Part shown: one piece after another, positions 35,938 to 46,392 of the stretch
Layout of the letters: the number at the start of each line of letters is the position of its first letter
Numbering within the stretch: the first letter of the stretch is position 1
NCBI GenBank assembly: GCA_027886175.1
Contig: JAJNNQ010000016.1
Span: 3,079,501 to 3,143,500 of the forward strand
DNA: 64,000 nt
Direction of reading: 5' to 3'
From: Phylloscopus collybita
Lineage: Eukaryota > Chordata > Aves > Passeriformes > Phylloscopidae
The notes under the pieces: generated by a model
The model's input: only the letters and a program-made list of their open reading frames with translations
Databases searched by the model: none
What the model was told of the DNA's origin: nothing
Program-made: the position numbers and the translations under genes

Positions 35938-36163
35938 GATGTGGATGAACAGCAGAGCCCTCCCAGCTGTCTTTGCTCCCCTTGCACAGACTTTTTAGTC
36001 ATTTGAAAGGCCAAATGTCAGAGATTTCCCCCAAAGGAAGGAATGGGAGCTGAGAAAAATCAATGTGGGGGCCAGGTTGATAAATCCTGTTGTGTTTCAG
36101 AAGTCCTGCCTCGTGCTGTGAGTTCTCTCCTGAGCTGCTCTTTGTGTTTTGTCCCTTTTGCAG

Positions 36164-36275
36164 AGAATAGCCAACCTGCTGCCTGCTTGGTATTACAATT
36201 TCCGGGTCACCATGGTGACCTGGGGGGACCCAGAGCTGAGCTGCTGTGACAGCTCCACCATCAGCTTCATAACAG
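36164..36275 (+). CDS. PTPRO: PTPRO exon 10: second half of an FN3 module
   Basis: The exon encodes [20 protein letters not shown] and [17 protein letters not shown], matching mammalian PTPRO essentially without change. [12 protein letters not shown] is the FN3 E-F signature. The adjacent cysteine pair is retained. It has 112 bases, phase 0 in and phase 1 out. The acceptor is ttttgcag and the donor is gtaacc. Confidence 0.97.
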
Positions 36276-36399
36276 GTAACCAGCCAGCTGAAAACACTGG
36301 GGGAGTGCTGCTGGGGGCAGAGGCACTGAGGGAGTCTGACCTGGGTGCTGTGTTCCACCTACAGATAGCTGCAAGTCAGGGTGTTTATCAGCTAAGTGG

Positions 36400-36572
36400 T
36401 TTTTTTTCTTGTTTGGTTTGGTTTTGGTGTTTGGGTTTTGGTGGTTTTTGTGGTTTATTTTGTGTGGTTTTTTGTTTGCTTTTTTTGTTTTTGTTTTTGT
36501 TTTTTTTCAATTGTTGTTTTTGTTGTGTTTTTTGTGTTGTGTTTTTGTTGTTTTTTGTTTGTTTGTTTGTGG
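36400..36572 (+). repeat. G/T-rich low-complexity tract after exon 10
   Basis: About 170 bases of GTTTT/GGTTTTTG-type sequence start about 125 bases past the exon 10 donor. Confidence 0.92.

Positions 36573-36573
<1 letters not shown>

Positions 36574-36628
<55 letters not shown>
36574..36628. repeat. (ATT)18 microsatellite
   Basis: About 18 uninterrupted TAT/ATT units directly follow the G/T-rich tract. Confidence 0.96.
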
Positions 36629-38146
36629 TCTTTGAAGTCTCTGAGGACTGCTTCAAATGAGCACACAAATAATTTTTTTCCTGTGGCAAGCACAGTGCTT
36701 GATTGCTCTGTTGCAGTGCTCCATCAGCTGAGTGCAAGGCTCCAGTGAGGGCTCCTCCCCAACTTTTGCCACAACCATACATTTAACACATGGAGAAGTT
36801 AATAGGTAAATAAGTAAACCTGAATTCTTAGGTTTCTTAGCATGGTGAAACACTTTTTCATTTACCTGCAATATTTCCAAGTGGTTTTTTTTCCCTCCTC
36901 TATCACCCTCCCAGTAACCCCCAGCTCAGAGCCTGACTTGTGCAGCACTGAGAGGAGTGAGCTGATCCAAACCACGTGGATTTCCCTCTTCCACTTGGGG
37001 CCAGCCATGGGTTTAACACACTCTGGCATCTCTTGGCAGATTTCTTTGGGTTTGAATCTTCAGTATGTCCAAGAGCTCAGCCACAGGGGGAGCAGCATGA
37101 AGGAAGCCCTGTTAGCACCTTGCCATGTTCCCAGCATCCAGGATGGTTTGGCCAAAGTCTGAGCTCTCCATTGAATCACTTTGCTTTGAAGTGTCACTGT
37201 TTAATTCACCTTGCTGAAGCTCAGGTGATTGAAAGCAATAAATAATTCAGTTTTGCTGTGGGAAGCAATGAAGTGTGACTTGCTCTTCTCTGCCATCTGT
37301 AGGAATCAAATGACAAGGAAAATCAGGGTGTAATGTCCCAGCCACTCACCCCAAAGCAGACACTAGCCTACTCCCAGACTTTCTGTTTGGTGAGAGTGTC
37401 AGAATGTACCTGAAAAAGTCACTGAGTGAGACCCATTTGCAATGATGATTTATACAGAGCCTGTGCCCCAGAGAGGCAGAAAATCACCAGCAGTTAAAGC
37501 TGTAACTCCACTGAAGTCAACAGAAGCCCTCCCACGCTGGGATACCTGATCCCAGGCTGCTCTGCTGACAAATTCTGGCACTTTTCCAGTGTATCAGAGC
37601 CATAGCTTTGTGAAGGGTCTCCAGGGATATTCCTTGTCCTTTGGCATCAATCAGCTTTCCTGTAGCACTGTAAGGAAGCAATTTTCCAGCTGGTTGGTTG
37701 CTGTATGAGGGAAAAAAAAGTCTTTTCCAGCTGATTTGGGTACCAGGTTCAGCATTTTAGAGTGGAAATGTTCCAGTGGGGTACTCACTTCAGTATTGTA
37801 GCTTCAGAAACCTGCAGCAGAAATGAGGGAGGTTAAAGGTCTTCTAAAATATAATCTGTCATCAGCAGCAATCTGGATCTCTGTGTGATGACAGGAAAGA
37901 CTGCTACTGCTCTTAAATGAGAAATGATCAACTTCTTAACTAGCAGGTGCAGGCTAAATCAGAAATGGATGAACCCCTCAATATCCTCCATTTGTGGCTG
38001 GCAAAACACAATCTTTGTACCAATGGTTAATTTCTCTTATTATCAAGGGTTTATACCCTGTGCTTCTGATCTGAACTTTTCTGGTTTTAATATCCAGTCC
38101 AAAATATTTGTTACACTTTTGTCTTACTGATTGAAGAGAAACAAAG

Positions 38147-38350
38147 CTTTTTTCTTTTTTGGTTTTTTTTTCGGTTGTTGTTGGTTTTTTGTTTGTTTGT
38201 TTTTGGGGTTTATTTGTTTTTTTTTGGTGTGGGTTTTTTGGTGTTTGTTTTGTTTTGTTCTTGTTGGGGGTTTTTTTGGTGATTTTTTTTGTTTGTTTGT
38301 TTTAATTTTTTGTCTCTACACAGAATTTAGTTTGGGGTTTTTTTTTTTTC
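38147..38350 (+). repeat. G/T-rich low-complexity tract
   Basis: About 200 bases, mostly T with G, in TTTGG, GTTTG and GGGGTTT units. Confidence 0.9.
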
Positions 38351-40616
38351 TGTTAATAAATTGCTTCCGTTGAACTCTTCAGGTGCTCTCACTCTTAGGT
38401 GCTTTGTCATGTTAGTTTTTCTTTCCCCGCTCTGCCTCTCTAATTTTTACTGCCTTAAGTACACAAAACGTGAAAGTGTGATAGCAGCCTGCTGAATGCT
38501 CCTCTAGAGGCACAATCAGCTCCCTATTCAAAGCTCTCCTCTGTGTGCATCTAGGTGATTGCATTTCCTGCATCCTCACACCGGAGCTCTGTGTTGATTT
38601 ACTTCTCTTTTGTGGCTCCTAACAGAACTTACCACTTGTTGTTATGGACTGTTAAAACACATGCTGTTTTCCAACAGACCTGGTGCTTTGAAATTCACTT
38701 TTTTTTTTTTTTTTTTTTTTTTTTCTTTTTTTTTTTTGAGCAGGCCCAGCACAGGGGGCAATATTTCACAGCTCAGCCCTGTCCCAACCCTGCCCTCCTC
38801 TGCCAGTGGCCCTGTTACTTGAGTGGTTCATCAAAGCTGCTTTTACTTTCAGGGTGTTGATGAAAACCTTGAATAGCAATGAGGTGTTGAAATCAGGCTG
38901 TGATTTTTAAGGGAAGAGCCCTAACAAAGAAAGCTGATTTGGTCAAATTGCAAGCACTTACCCATAGGTGGTCAGCACTGAGTGTCAGCACTCCTGTCCT
39001 CTGATTGCCTTATCACTTGCCATCTCTTCAGCTTTGCCCAGGAACTGCAGCCAGGCTAGCTTGTGGGGCTTGCCAGTTTGTCCTGTCTGCAGGTTTGAAA
39101 TGTTTGTCCCCGTTGGGTGCTGCCTTTTCTGAAGTTACCAGGGGACTGAGACCTCTTTCTCAGCCTCTTTCCTCCCAAAAAAAAAAAAGGAGCACATGAT
39201 TTTATGGGGCCCTTTCTGCACCGTTTTGGACAATGCCACCTCCTCTGCACAGGTTGCAGGGAACTAAAACAAACAAACAATAAAAAAGCCCACCAAAGAG
39301 CCCAAAATTTAAAACATCCTGAAGTGGAGGTTTTTTTTAGGCTTGACAGCACACCATCTGCCAGCTCTCCTGTGTGTCACTGGAGAGCCAACCTCCACAG
39401 CTGGAGCATAAGCTTGAGTTTCAATGCCAGAGCAGAAGGATCAGCTGGGAGCTTGAGGATGCAGCTTGCAGAAAGCTCAGGGCAGGATGATGCAGGATCA
39501 TCTCCTGATGCAGGATCCTACTGATCTGGGGAGGCTGGGGTTGCACTGAACCACAGAAGCTGGGATGATGAGATGTCCCCAGCAGCTTGGGGGAGGTTTT
39601 GGGAGCTCCAAGAGACTTCTCAGAAGCAGCATTTGTTCTCCCAGCTCCTGCAGCATCAGTTGCACGCTGTTGTTTTACTCAGGGAGAGAACCAGGCTTGC
39701 TGTGGTGACTAATGAGCTTTGAATGCCACCTGCTGTAAACAGCTGGATTTAAACCAACCACCAGCAAAGGCTCTTTGGACCAACCAGCATTTGCTTTTTG
39801 CAGTGAGGACGCTTTTCTTTTTGGAGAAGCAAAAGGAGTGAGAGAGACAGGCTTTGGTGCTGATGACTTAGCCCCACAAGTGCTGCCTGTTGGTCCCCTG
39901 GGTGCTTCCAGCTGTGGCTTCAGGCCAGGGTGTGACTGCCCACAGCCTCTCTGTGCTCCCCAGAACCTTGACAGCCCTGGTCCCATTTGGCATATCCTGT
40001 CATGAAAGCATACCCTCAGTAACAGGGTGCAGGGGGAGGTCATTGTTCCTGGATGAAATTCAGGTCAGTCACGGCCTTAAACTGCCAAAGGAACACACAA
40101 CCCATGCACAGGGACGGGCTGGGAACTTTAAAAATTAAAAGAAACACTGCTTTAAGGATTTTTTTTTTATTTTTTTTTTTTTTACTAAATCAGATTGCTT
40201 CTCCTCAAGGCCATAAAAGGACACTTCCAAGATTAATTTGGGAGAACAGCCTCGCTAAACATTTCTGTGCATTGCATCTGCTGCCTTCCTCAGCGATTCC
40301 CTCAGTAAATCTGTTCCCTGGCTGCTCCAGAGTCGAAGGAGGCTCCGTGAGAGCAGCACTGACATCTTGTGGCCCCTTCCAGGAGACCCGAGCTCCCAGG
40401 CCATCCTGCATTCCCTGTCACCCCCAGAGCTGTGCTGGCACCCAGGGCTCTGCTCCTCTCCCCTGCCTTGGCAGGGACACCCTGGGCTTCTGCAGAGGAG
40501 GAGCAGGCAGTTCACACTGTAGTGGTTTTCATTGATAACTGGGTAGAAATGCTAATTATGTAGTGGTTTCATGTTTGCTGAATTTTGTTTGTTAAATTTA
40601 GTGTGGTGGCTTGAGC

Positions 40617-40757
40617 GTGTTTTTCGTGTTTTTCGTGTTTTTTGGTTTGTTTGGGGTTTTTTTTCCCTTTTTTTGTGTGGTTTTTTGTTTTGATTTTTTT
40701 GGGGGATTTTTTGGGGGGTTTTGGGGGTTTTTTTGGTTTTTTTGTGTGGTTTTGTTC
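40617..40757 (+). repeat. G/T-rich low-complexity tract
   Basis: About 140 bases of G and T, including a run of TTTTCGTG units and several GGGGTTTT blocks. Confidence 0.9.
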
Positions 40758-41680
40758 TTGTGAGATAGAATTAGGAGAAAAAGGTAGCTTTAACTTAAGG
40801 GGATATAGATAGATTTATTAACACACATTAAAAGAAGGAAAAATGGGAATTAAAATGAAAGTTTTAAAACACTTTTTTTTTTTTTTTTTGCTTTTACAAA
40901 CTGTTGACTTTTCTACGAACAACATAACGAGACAAAACTTGTGATTTTTGGTTACTTTTTCGACATTTTCCCCTCTGTGCTGCTCAAGAATCAGCCAAGC
41001 AGATTTTCATACCTTTCAGTATGAGTTTCATACCTTTCCCTGTTGTATCCAGGTTATCCTACTCATATCTCCAGGGGGGAGGGGGTTGAGATCTTCTTCA
41101 CTGATCACTGATTTTCACTTTTGGGGTCTCCACTCACTATTAATTTAACACTTCTCTGGGCTCCTGCACCTTTGAATTAGGCACACAAGGTGAGCTGGCC
41201 AGCTCTGCTCCCTCTGCAGTTACTGGAAGGGCACCTCCCAGGGGGAATCCTCATCCTAAACACCAATTTTAGGAGGAGATGAGTTTTGCTGGAGGTTGCT
41301 GTCTTTCTGCAGGTCACAGCTGATGAGAGAGCCAGCTAGGGGAGGTGGCTGAGTCCCAGTCCCTGGGGGTGTTTGAATGACAAGGATGTGGTGCTGGGGG
41401 ACGTGGTTTGGTGCTGGGTTAATGATTGGTCTCAGTCCTAAAGGTCTTAAAGGTCTTTTCCAGCATCAGTGACTCTGTGTTACGTGGGCTGCAGAGAGAG
41501 CCAAGGACTTGCTGGCAGGTCCATGACAAAAAAAAAAAAAAGAACAAACCCTCTCCTAACAGGCTGAATGGGTTGTGATGGGGCCCTTTTTTCCTCCCTT
41601 CTGCTCTGGGAACAAAGGTGGTCGTAACCTCTCGTGCAAAAGTTGTTCTTTGGAAATCTGCAGGGTTTGGAGTTTTCCTA

Positions 41681-42424
41681 TATCTTGGTTTGGAAAGACA
41701 GGTATCTGCCAGGCAAAGCTGGAGTTTCCCTTAGAATGGAGAATGTAAACCCCTCACCCCTCCAAATTATAATTTTGCAATCAAGGGCCTTCAGGCAAAG
41801 ATTTGGGAATAGGAATAACAGTTCTTTACTAGGAATATTAACAATACAAATGTAGTAGAAAAACAAAACCACCCAACCAAACCAGCAAACAAACAAACAA
41901 CAATTTTGGAGAACCCTGACAGAGTCAGAGCTACAACCTGACACCCTGTTGGTCAGGGTGTTGGAAGCAGTCCCAAAGTGAGTCCTCCTGGAGTGGCAGA
42001 TGTGGTTCTGGTGGAGCAGAGATGATCCTGTAGAACAAGGGTTCAGTGGGTGAGAAGGGTGCAGTCTTCCTTCAGAAATTGGGTGAAGCCAGATCCCTGG
42101 TGTTCCTGTGTCTCAGTTTTATCCAGGTAGGAATGGTTGGCTCCCCACACTGGGTGGAGCATCTCACAATGGGATGATGGAATGTGGATGTGTTAGTTTG
42201 GGGAGGTGTTAATGGCCCATTAGCAGAAAAATATCCCCCTGGAGGGAGGACTGGTGGTGAAAGAGATGAGAAACACTGCCCTACCTGTTTTTAACAGTTG
42301 GCCCATTATCAAAAGGCATTCGCCCCTCTCCCCCCAGAGCCACAAGAGATAAAGAAAAACATCTCCCCAACTGCTTTTAACAAATGAAATAGAATACACA
42401 CCCCTGGCTCCACAACCCAAGACA
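41681..42424. mobile_element. Solo LTR, family A copy 2
   Basis: This 744-bp copy has the same sequence as the elements at 10934 and 45441. The first two bases are TA rather than TG, and it ends AACCCAAGACA. It is flanked by TCCTA (41676-41680) and TCCTC (42425-42429), a 4/5 match for a 5-bp target duplication. It retains the agcagaaaaatatcccc segment lost from copy 1. Confidence 0.87.
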
Positions 42425-42853
42425 TCCTCCTAGGAAGATGCAAGCTCAGTGAAAAGAGATTTTGTTTTTTTCCCTTGGAAAACCTATCAATGTAACAACT
42501 CATTATTTCTTTTCAGTTCATTAACGCAATGAAGCAACATCTGAGGCTTTTAACTCGAATTCGAATTCGACTTACAAATGTGACTTAAAAAAATATTTTA
42601 ATCTGCCATGTTTTGTTTTTTTAACTGAAAGATTGCAAAAAGAAGTGTATTTTTTTTCTGATTATCTCCCAGGTTATTAGATGGTTTTCATATCCTTCAG
42701 CTAGTGCTCAAATGCAGTAGCTTTTAATGATCCTTTCCTGCTGGCTTTGTGATATTCTTTTCATGACAACACCCTTTGGCAGAAGTTTATCACTGGATTT
42801 GTTAATCAGCCGTGTTGGACCTTGTCTGTAACACATTTGCCTTCTCCCTCCAG

Positions 42854-43005
42854 CACCAGTGGCACCCAAAATTACCTCTGTGGAATATTACAACCACCTT
42901 TTGTACGTCACCTGGACCTATGGAGGGGATGGCCCTGACCTTTCTCATTCCAGGATGCTGCACTGGATGGTGGTTGCAGAAGGAAAGAAAAAAATTAAGA
43001 AGAGT
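42854..43005 (+). CDS. PTPRO: PTPRO exon 11: first half of an FN3 module
   Basis: The exon encodes [40 protein letters not shown] and [11 protein letters not shown], clearly homologous to the mammalian segment. The lysine-rich KKKIKKS loop sits at the exon end. It has 152 bases, phase 1 in and phase 0 out. The acceptor is ccctccag and the donor is gtaagt. A long (CTTT)n array starts less than 30 bases past the donor. Confidence 0.96.
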
Positions 43006-43033
43006 GTAAGTATCACTGTGGAAGGTGGGGGCT

Positions 43034-43109
<76 letters not shown>
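43034..43109 (+). repeat. (CTTT)19 microsatellite beside exon 11 donor
   Basis: About 19 perfect CTTT units begin 29 bases after the exon end at 43005. Confidence 0.96.
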
Positions 43110-43919
43110 GTGTGGGTGGTTGGTTGGTTGGTTTTTCTGAATTGACAACTCAGAAAAGCTTTGACAATTCTGATAACTTTGTCTTACTGAGTTCCAGCAA
43201 GTTTGGTAGAAGCCAGTAGAAGTTATTTCCCAGTGCTGGCATGCACTTCCAGAGACTTGAGCTCTCAAAACAGCCAGTGGACAAAGTGTTTCTGCAGTGA
43301 TCCAATGAAGGTGTTGATTAATTTAAGTAACTTAAAAAGAGCTTAAAAACTTCTCAGGCTTCAGACAGTAAAACACAGAGTTTTCTTACATACAGGTGTG
43401 GTATTTTCCATTTTTATTTAGGAATAAACAGAGTAAACTACTGGCTGAGTTTCTTTAGTTCGTTCAAGTACTGCTGCCTCCCATTTTCTGACTTCATCCT
43501 CATAAATTCTGTGTTCTTCATTTTATGTTTGAACGCAATTTCCACTAATTGATGGGCTGAGGATTTTTCACCCAGAATGTGTGCACTTAGAAAACTTGCC
43601 AGATGCTCTTGGTGTGCTCTTGGTACCTTCTCTTGAACATTCAGAAAACTGGAAGTGCATTTGCAGCAGAAGTGCAAACTGATCCCTGATTTTCATTTGG
43701 TTTTCTGTGGAACACCCTAGCTTTCATTGAATTCCTTGTGGCTGCAAGGGTGCACCCATCTGGAGCTTGTTGCAGCATAAATCTTATTGCATGGTTAGGA
43801 GAACTGATAACCTTTCTGAGCAGCAGGAACTTTCAGGATTTGGATCCTTACTTCAAAAAAGGAAGGAAACTGAATTTTAATTTTTGTCCTACTAATAAAA
43901 TATTCTATTGATTGAATTT

Positions 43920-44101
43920 TTAAAAACAAAGAAACAAAACCCCAAAAAACCAACCAACCATCCAAATAAAAAAAAAAACCCAAACCAAAACAAAAAATAA
44001 TAATAATAAAAAAACCAAAAACAACACCCCCTCCCCCCCCCAAAAAAAAAAAACACCACAAAAACCAACCAACCAGCCAAAAAGCCAACCAAAAAACCAC
44101 T
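43920..44101 (-). repeat. C/A-rich low-complexity tract
   Basis: About 180 bases of AAAACC, CCAACCAACC and AATAATAATAA units. It is the reverse-strand equivalent of the G/T-rich tracts. Confidence 0.9.
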
Positions 44102-45440
44102 TCACATTGATATTCCTTTTTTATTTCAGAAGGCCATGTTTTCTGTAAGCTTATAATTCTTTCAGGAAAAATCTGATTTCTCTACTATCCAGCTTCACTG
44201 AACATGAAAATGGTAGATTAAATAAATATAAATAAATATAAATAATGTTATATTTATTGATATATTTATATAAATATACAATAATTATTCAATATGAAAA
44301 TATAAATAAATTGAAACCTATAAATAAAAATATAAAGTTTTAGGGATGTCTTTACAAACGTTTGTCTTTATTCCTTGAAAGTCAAAGGAACCCAGAGGGT
44401 ATTCTTTAGGAAAATCCTGCAAAAACCTACCTATTTATAGCTAAATTTATGATTCTGTTCAAATGGACAAATACAGGTCCATGCTTGCAGATATCAGACC
44501 TGTTCTCCCAAGCTCTGTCAGTCACTTTCAGAAACTGTTTCTTTTAAAACACATACTGTAACATTATAATATAATTTTATTAGGATTGCTAATATGGTTT
44601 TTCTCCTAGCATTATTGAAACAAATGGGTAACACTGTCAGATGATGTTGCCTTTTTCTTCCTGCTCCCTGTATTTCCCAACTGCACAGAGGTTGGTCAGT
44701 TTCTAGAGAAGTGATGAAAATCGTGTGCAAAGCCTTATTGGTCTTTGTTCAGAACTGTTAGTTTCCCTTGCATCTGAAAGCTTCAGCCTGAGAATTAAGT
44801 GACTGTGGAAACTATCATGAGATTCCTGTATGGGCCCTTTGTAGATAGTCCAGAAGTGCTCTGAAAGCAGTGTGTTCCGAGCTCTGCATCCTCCAAGACT
44901 CTGGAGAAATGGGAATATTATCCTAAAATAAAAGGAAGAAGTGATCTCAGTCTTTTGAGACTCAGCTCCATTTCTGATCTGGCTTTGAACTTCCAGGTAA
45001 TAGACCCTGAGATCTATTGTCAAGTCAACAGGTCTCCAAGAGGTGTTAGACTTGCCCAGACTGATTTAATTTTCAGGTCTGTTGGATATGCAAAGGCTTG
45101 CCTACACATGGCTTATGTGCTCTTCTTTGAGGTGTCTGACCTTATTTAAATTCCTCTAAAATTGCAATAGGCTCGAGTCCATGGCTTGTTTAGCATTTTG
45201 CACAGCTTGAGAAATCTAGATGCTCTCAGGGGCGTGAGGGAGAATTTCCTTTTTTCCTTAAATTCTCACTGGTCACACAGAAAGTGCAGCCCAGAATTGC
45301 CTCCCTTTTGCATTGTGCTCTTCTGGTTTCATGGTTGGTGTCAGTGGGAGCTGGCTGATGTCACTGGTTGAGTCTGGAGCACGCAGAAGACATCTGCAGT
45401 GAGACACAGGACTTTCTCTGCAGTGTTTGCAGTGAGCAGG

Positions 45441-46202
45441 TGTCTTGGTTTGGAAAGACAGGTCTCTGCCAGGGAATGCTGGAGTTTCCCTTAGAATGGA
45501 GAATGTAAACCCCTTAGCCCTGCCAAATTATAATTTTGCAATTAAGGGCTCTCAGGCAAAGATTTGGGAATAGGAATAACAGTTCTTTACTAGGAATATT
45601 AACAATACAAATGTAGTAGAAGACAAAACCACCCAACCAAACAAGCAAACAAACAACAATTTTGGAGAACCCTGACAGAGTCAGAGCTACAACCTGACAC
45701 CCTGTTGGTCAGGGTGTAGGAAGCAGTCCCAAAGTGAGTCCTCCTGGAGTGGCAGATGTGGTTCTGGTGGAGTAGAGATGATCCTGTAGCAAAAGGGTTC
45801 AGGGATGGTGAGATGGGGTCCAGTCTTCCTCCAGGAATTGGGTGAAGCTGGATGCCTTCGTGTTTCTGTGTCTCAGTTTTATTCAGGTAGGAATGGTTGG
45901 CTCCCCACACTGGGTGGAGCATCTCACAATGGGATGATGGAATGTGGATGTGTTAGTTTGGGGAGGTGTTAATGGCCCCCATTAGCAGAAAAATATCCCC
46001 CTGGGGGGAGGACAGGCAGTGAAAGAGATAAGGAACACTGCCCCACCTGGTTTAACAGCTGGCCCATTATCAGAAAGCATTCGCCCCTCTCCCCCCAGAG
46101 CTACAAGAGATAAAGAAAAAAAAAAAAAAAAAAAAAACATCTCCCCAACTGCTTTTAACAAATGAAATAGAATACACACCCCTGGCTCCACAACCCAAGA
46201 CA
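45441..46202. mobile_element. Solo LTR, family A copy 3
   Basis: This 762-bp copy runs from TGTCTTGGTTTGG to AACCCAAGACA and is flanked by perfect 5-bp duplications, GCAGG, at 45436-45440 and 46203-46207. It carries an A run of about 22 at 46117-46138. It is in the same orientation as copies 1 and 2, and it inserted very close to the exon 12 acceptor. Confidence 0.9.
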
Positions 46203-46271
46203 GCAGGGTAATTTTAAGAGGCAGCTGTGTGGTTTGTGCCACGTTTGAGCTGGTGTCTCTTGTTTGTTCAG

Positions 46272-46392
46272 GTGACACGCAATGTGATGACTGCAGTGCT
46301 GAGCCTGCCTCCGGGGGACATCTACAACCTTTCAGTCACTGCTTGTACTGAAAGAGGCAGCAATACTTCCATGCCCCAGCTTGTGAAATTGG
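46272..46392 (+). CDS. PTPRO: PTPRO exon 12: second half of an FN3 module
   Basis: The exon encodes [40 protein letters not shown]. The match to mammalian PTPRO is nearly complete. There are two sequons, NLS and [14 protein letters not shown] is the FN3 E-F signature. It has 121 bases, phase 0 in and phase 1 out, with donor gtaaga. Confidence 0.97.

Larger units (their letters stand above)
33655..36163 (+). other. PTPRO intron 9
   Basis: The 2.5 kb intron has a T run near 33929-33952, a candidate regulatory segment near 34420-34690 with an octamer and a Maf/AP-1-like site, and a 7-bp microsatellite at 35896-35937. I recognise no gene or mobile element. Confidence 0.77.
36276..42853 (+). other. 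PTPRO intron 10
   Basis: The 6.6 kb intron holds G/T-rich tracts (36400-36572, 38147-38350 and 40617-40757), an (ATT)n array, a T run at 38699-38738 and a solo LTR (41681-42424). A 16-bp perfect palindrome, TCGAATTCGAATTCGA, lies at 42555-42570. Open frames at 39000-40550 look like noise. Confidence 0.8.
43006..46271 (+). other. PTPRO intron 11
   Basis: The 3.3 kb intron holds a (CTTT)n array, a C/A-rich tract (43920-44101), an AT-rich patch (about 44215-44340) and a solo LTR (45441-46202) that ends 69 bases before exon 12. Confidence 0.85.

Noticed and set aside
36149..36748. 199-codon + strand frame
   Set aside because: Its first part is PTPRO exon 10; the remainder is read-through into G/T-rich and (ATT)n repeats.
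39005..40563. Group of medium-length frames on both strands in intron 10
   Set aside because: The frames overlap each other, have no recognisable motifs and lack consistent splice sites.
42945..43268. Minus-strand frame with a KERK repeat
   Set aside because: It is a translation of the (CTTT)n microsatellite in reverse.
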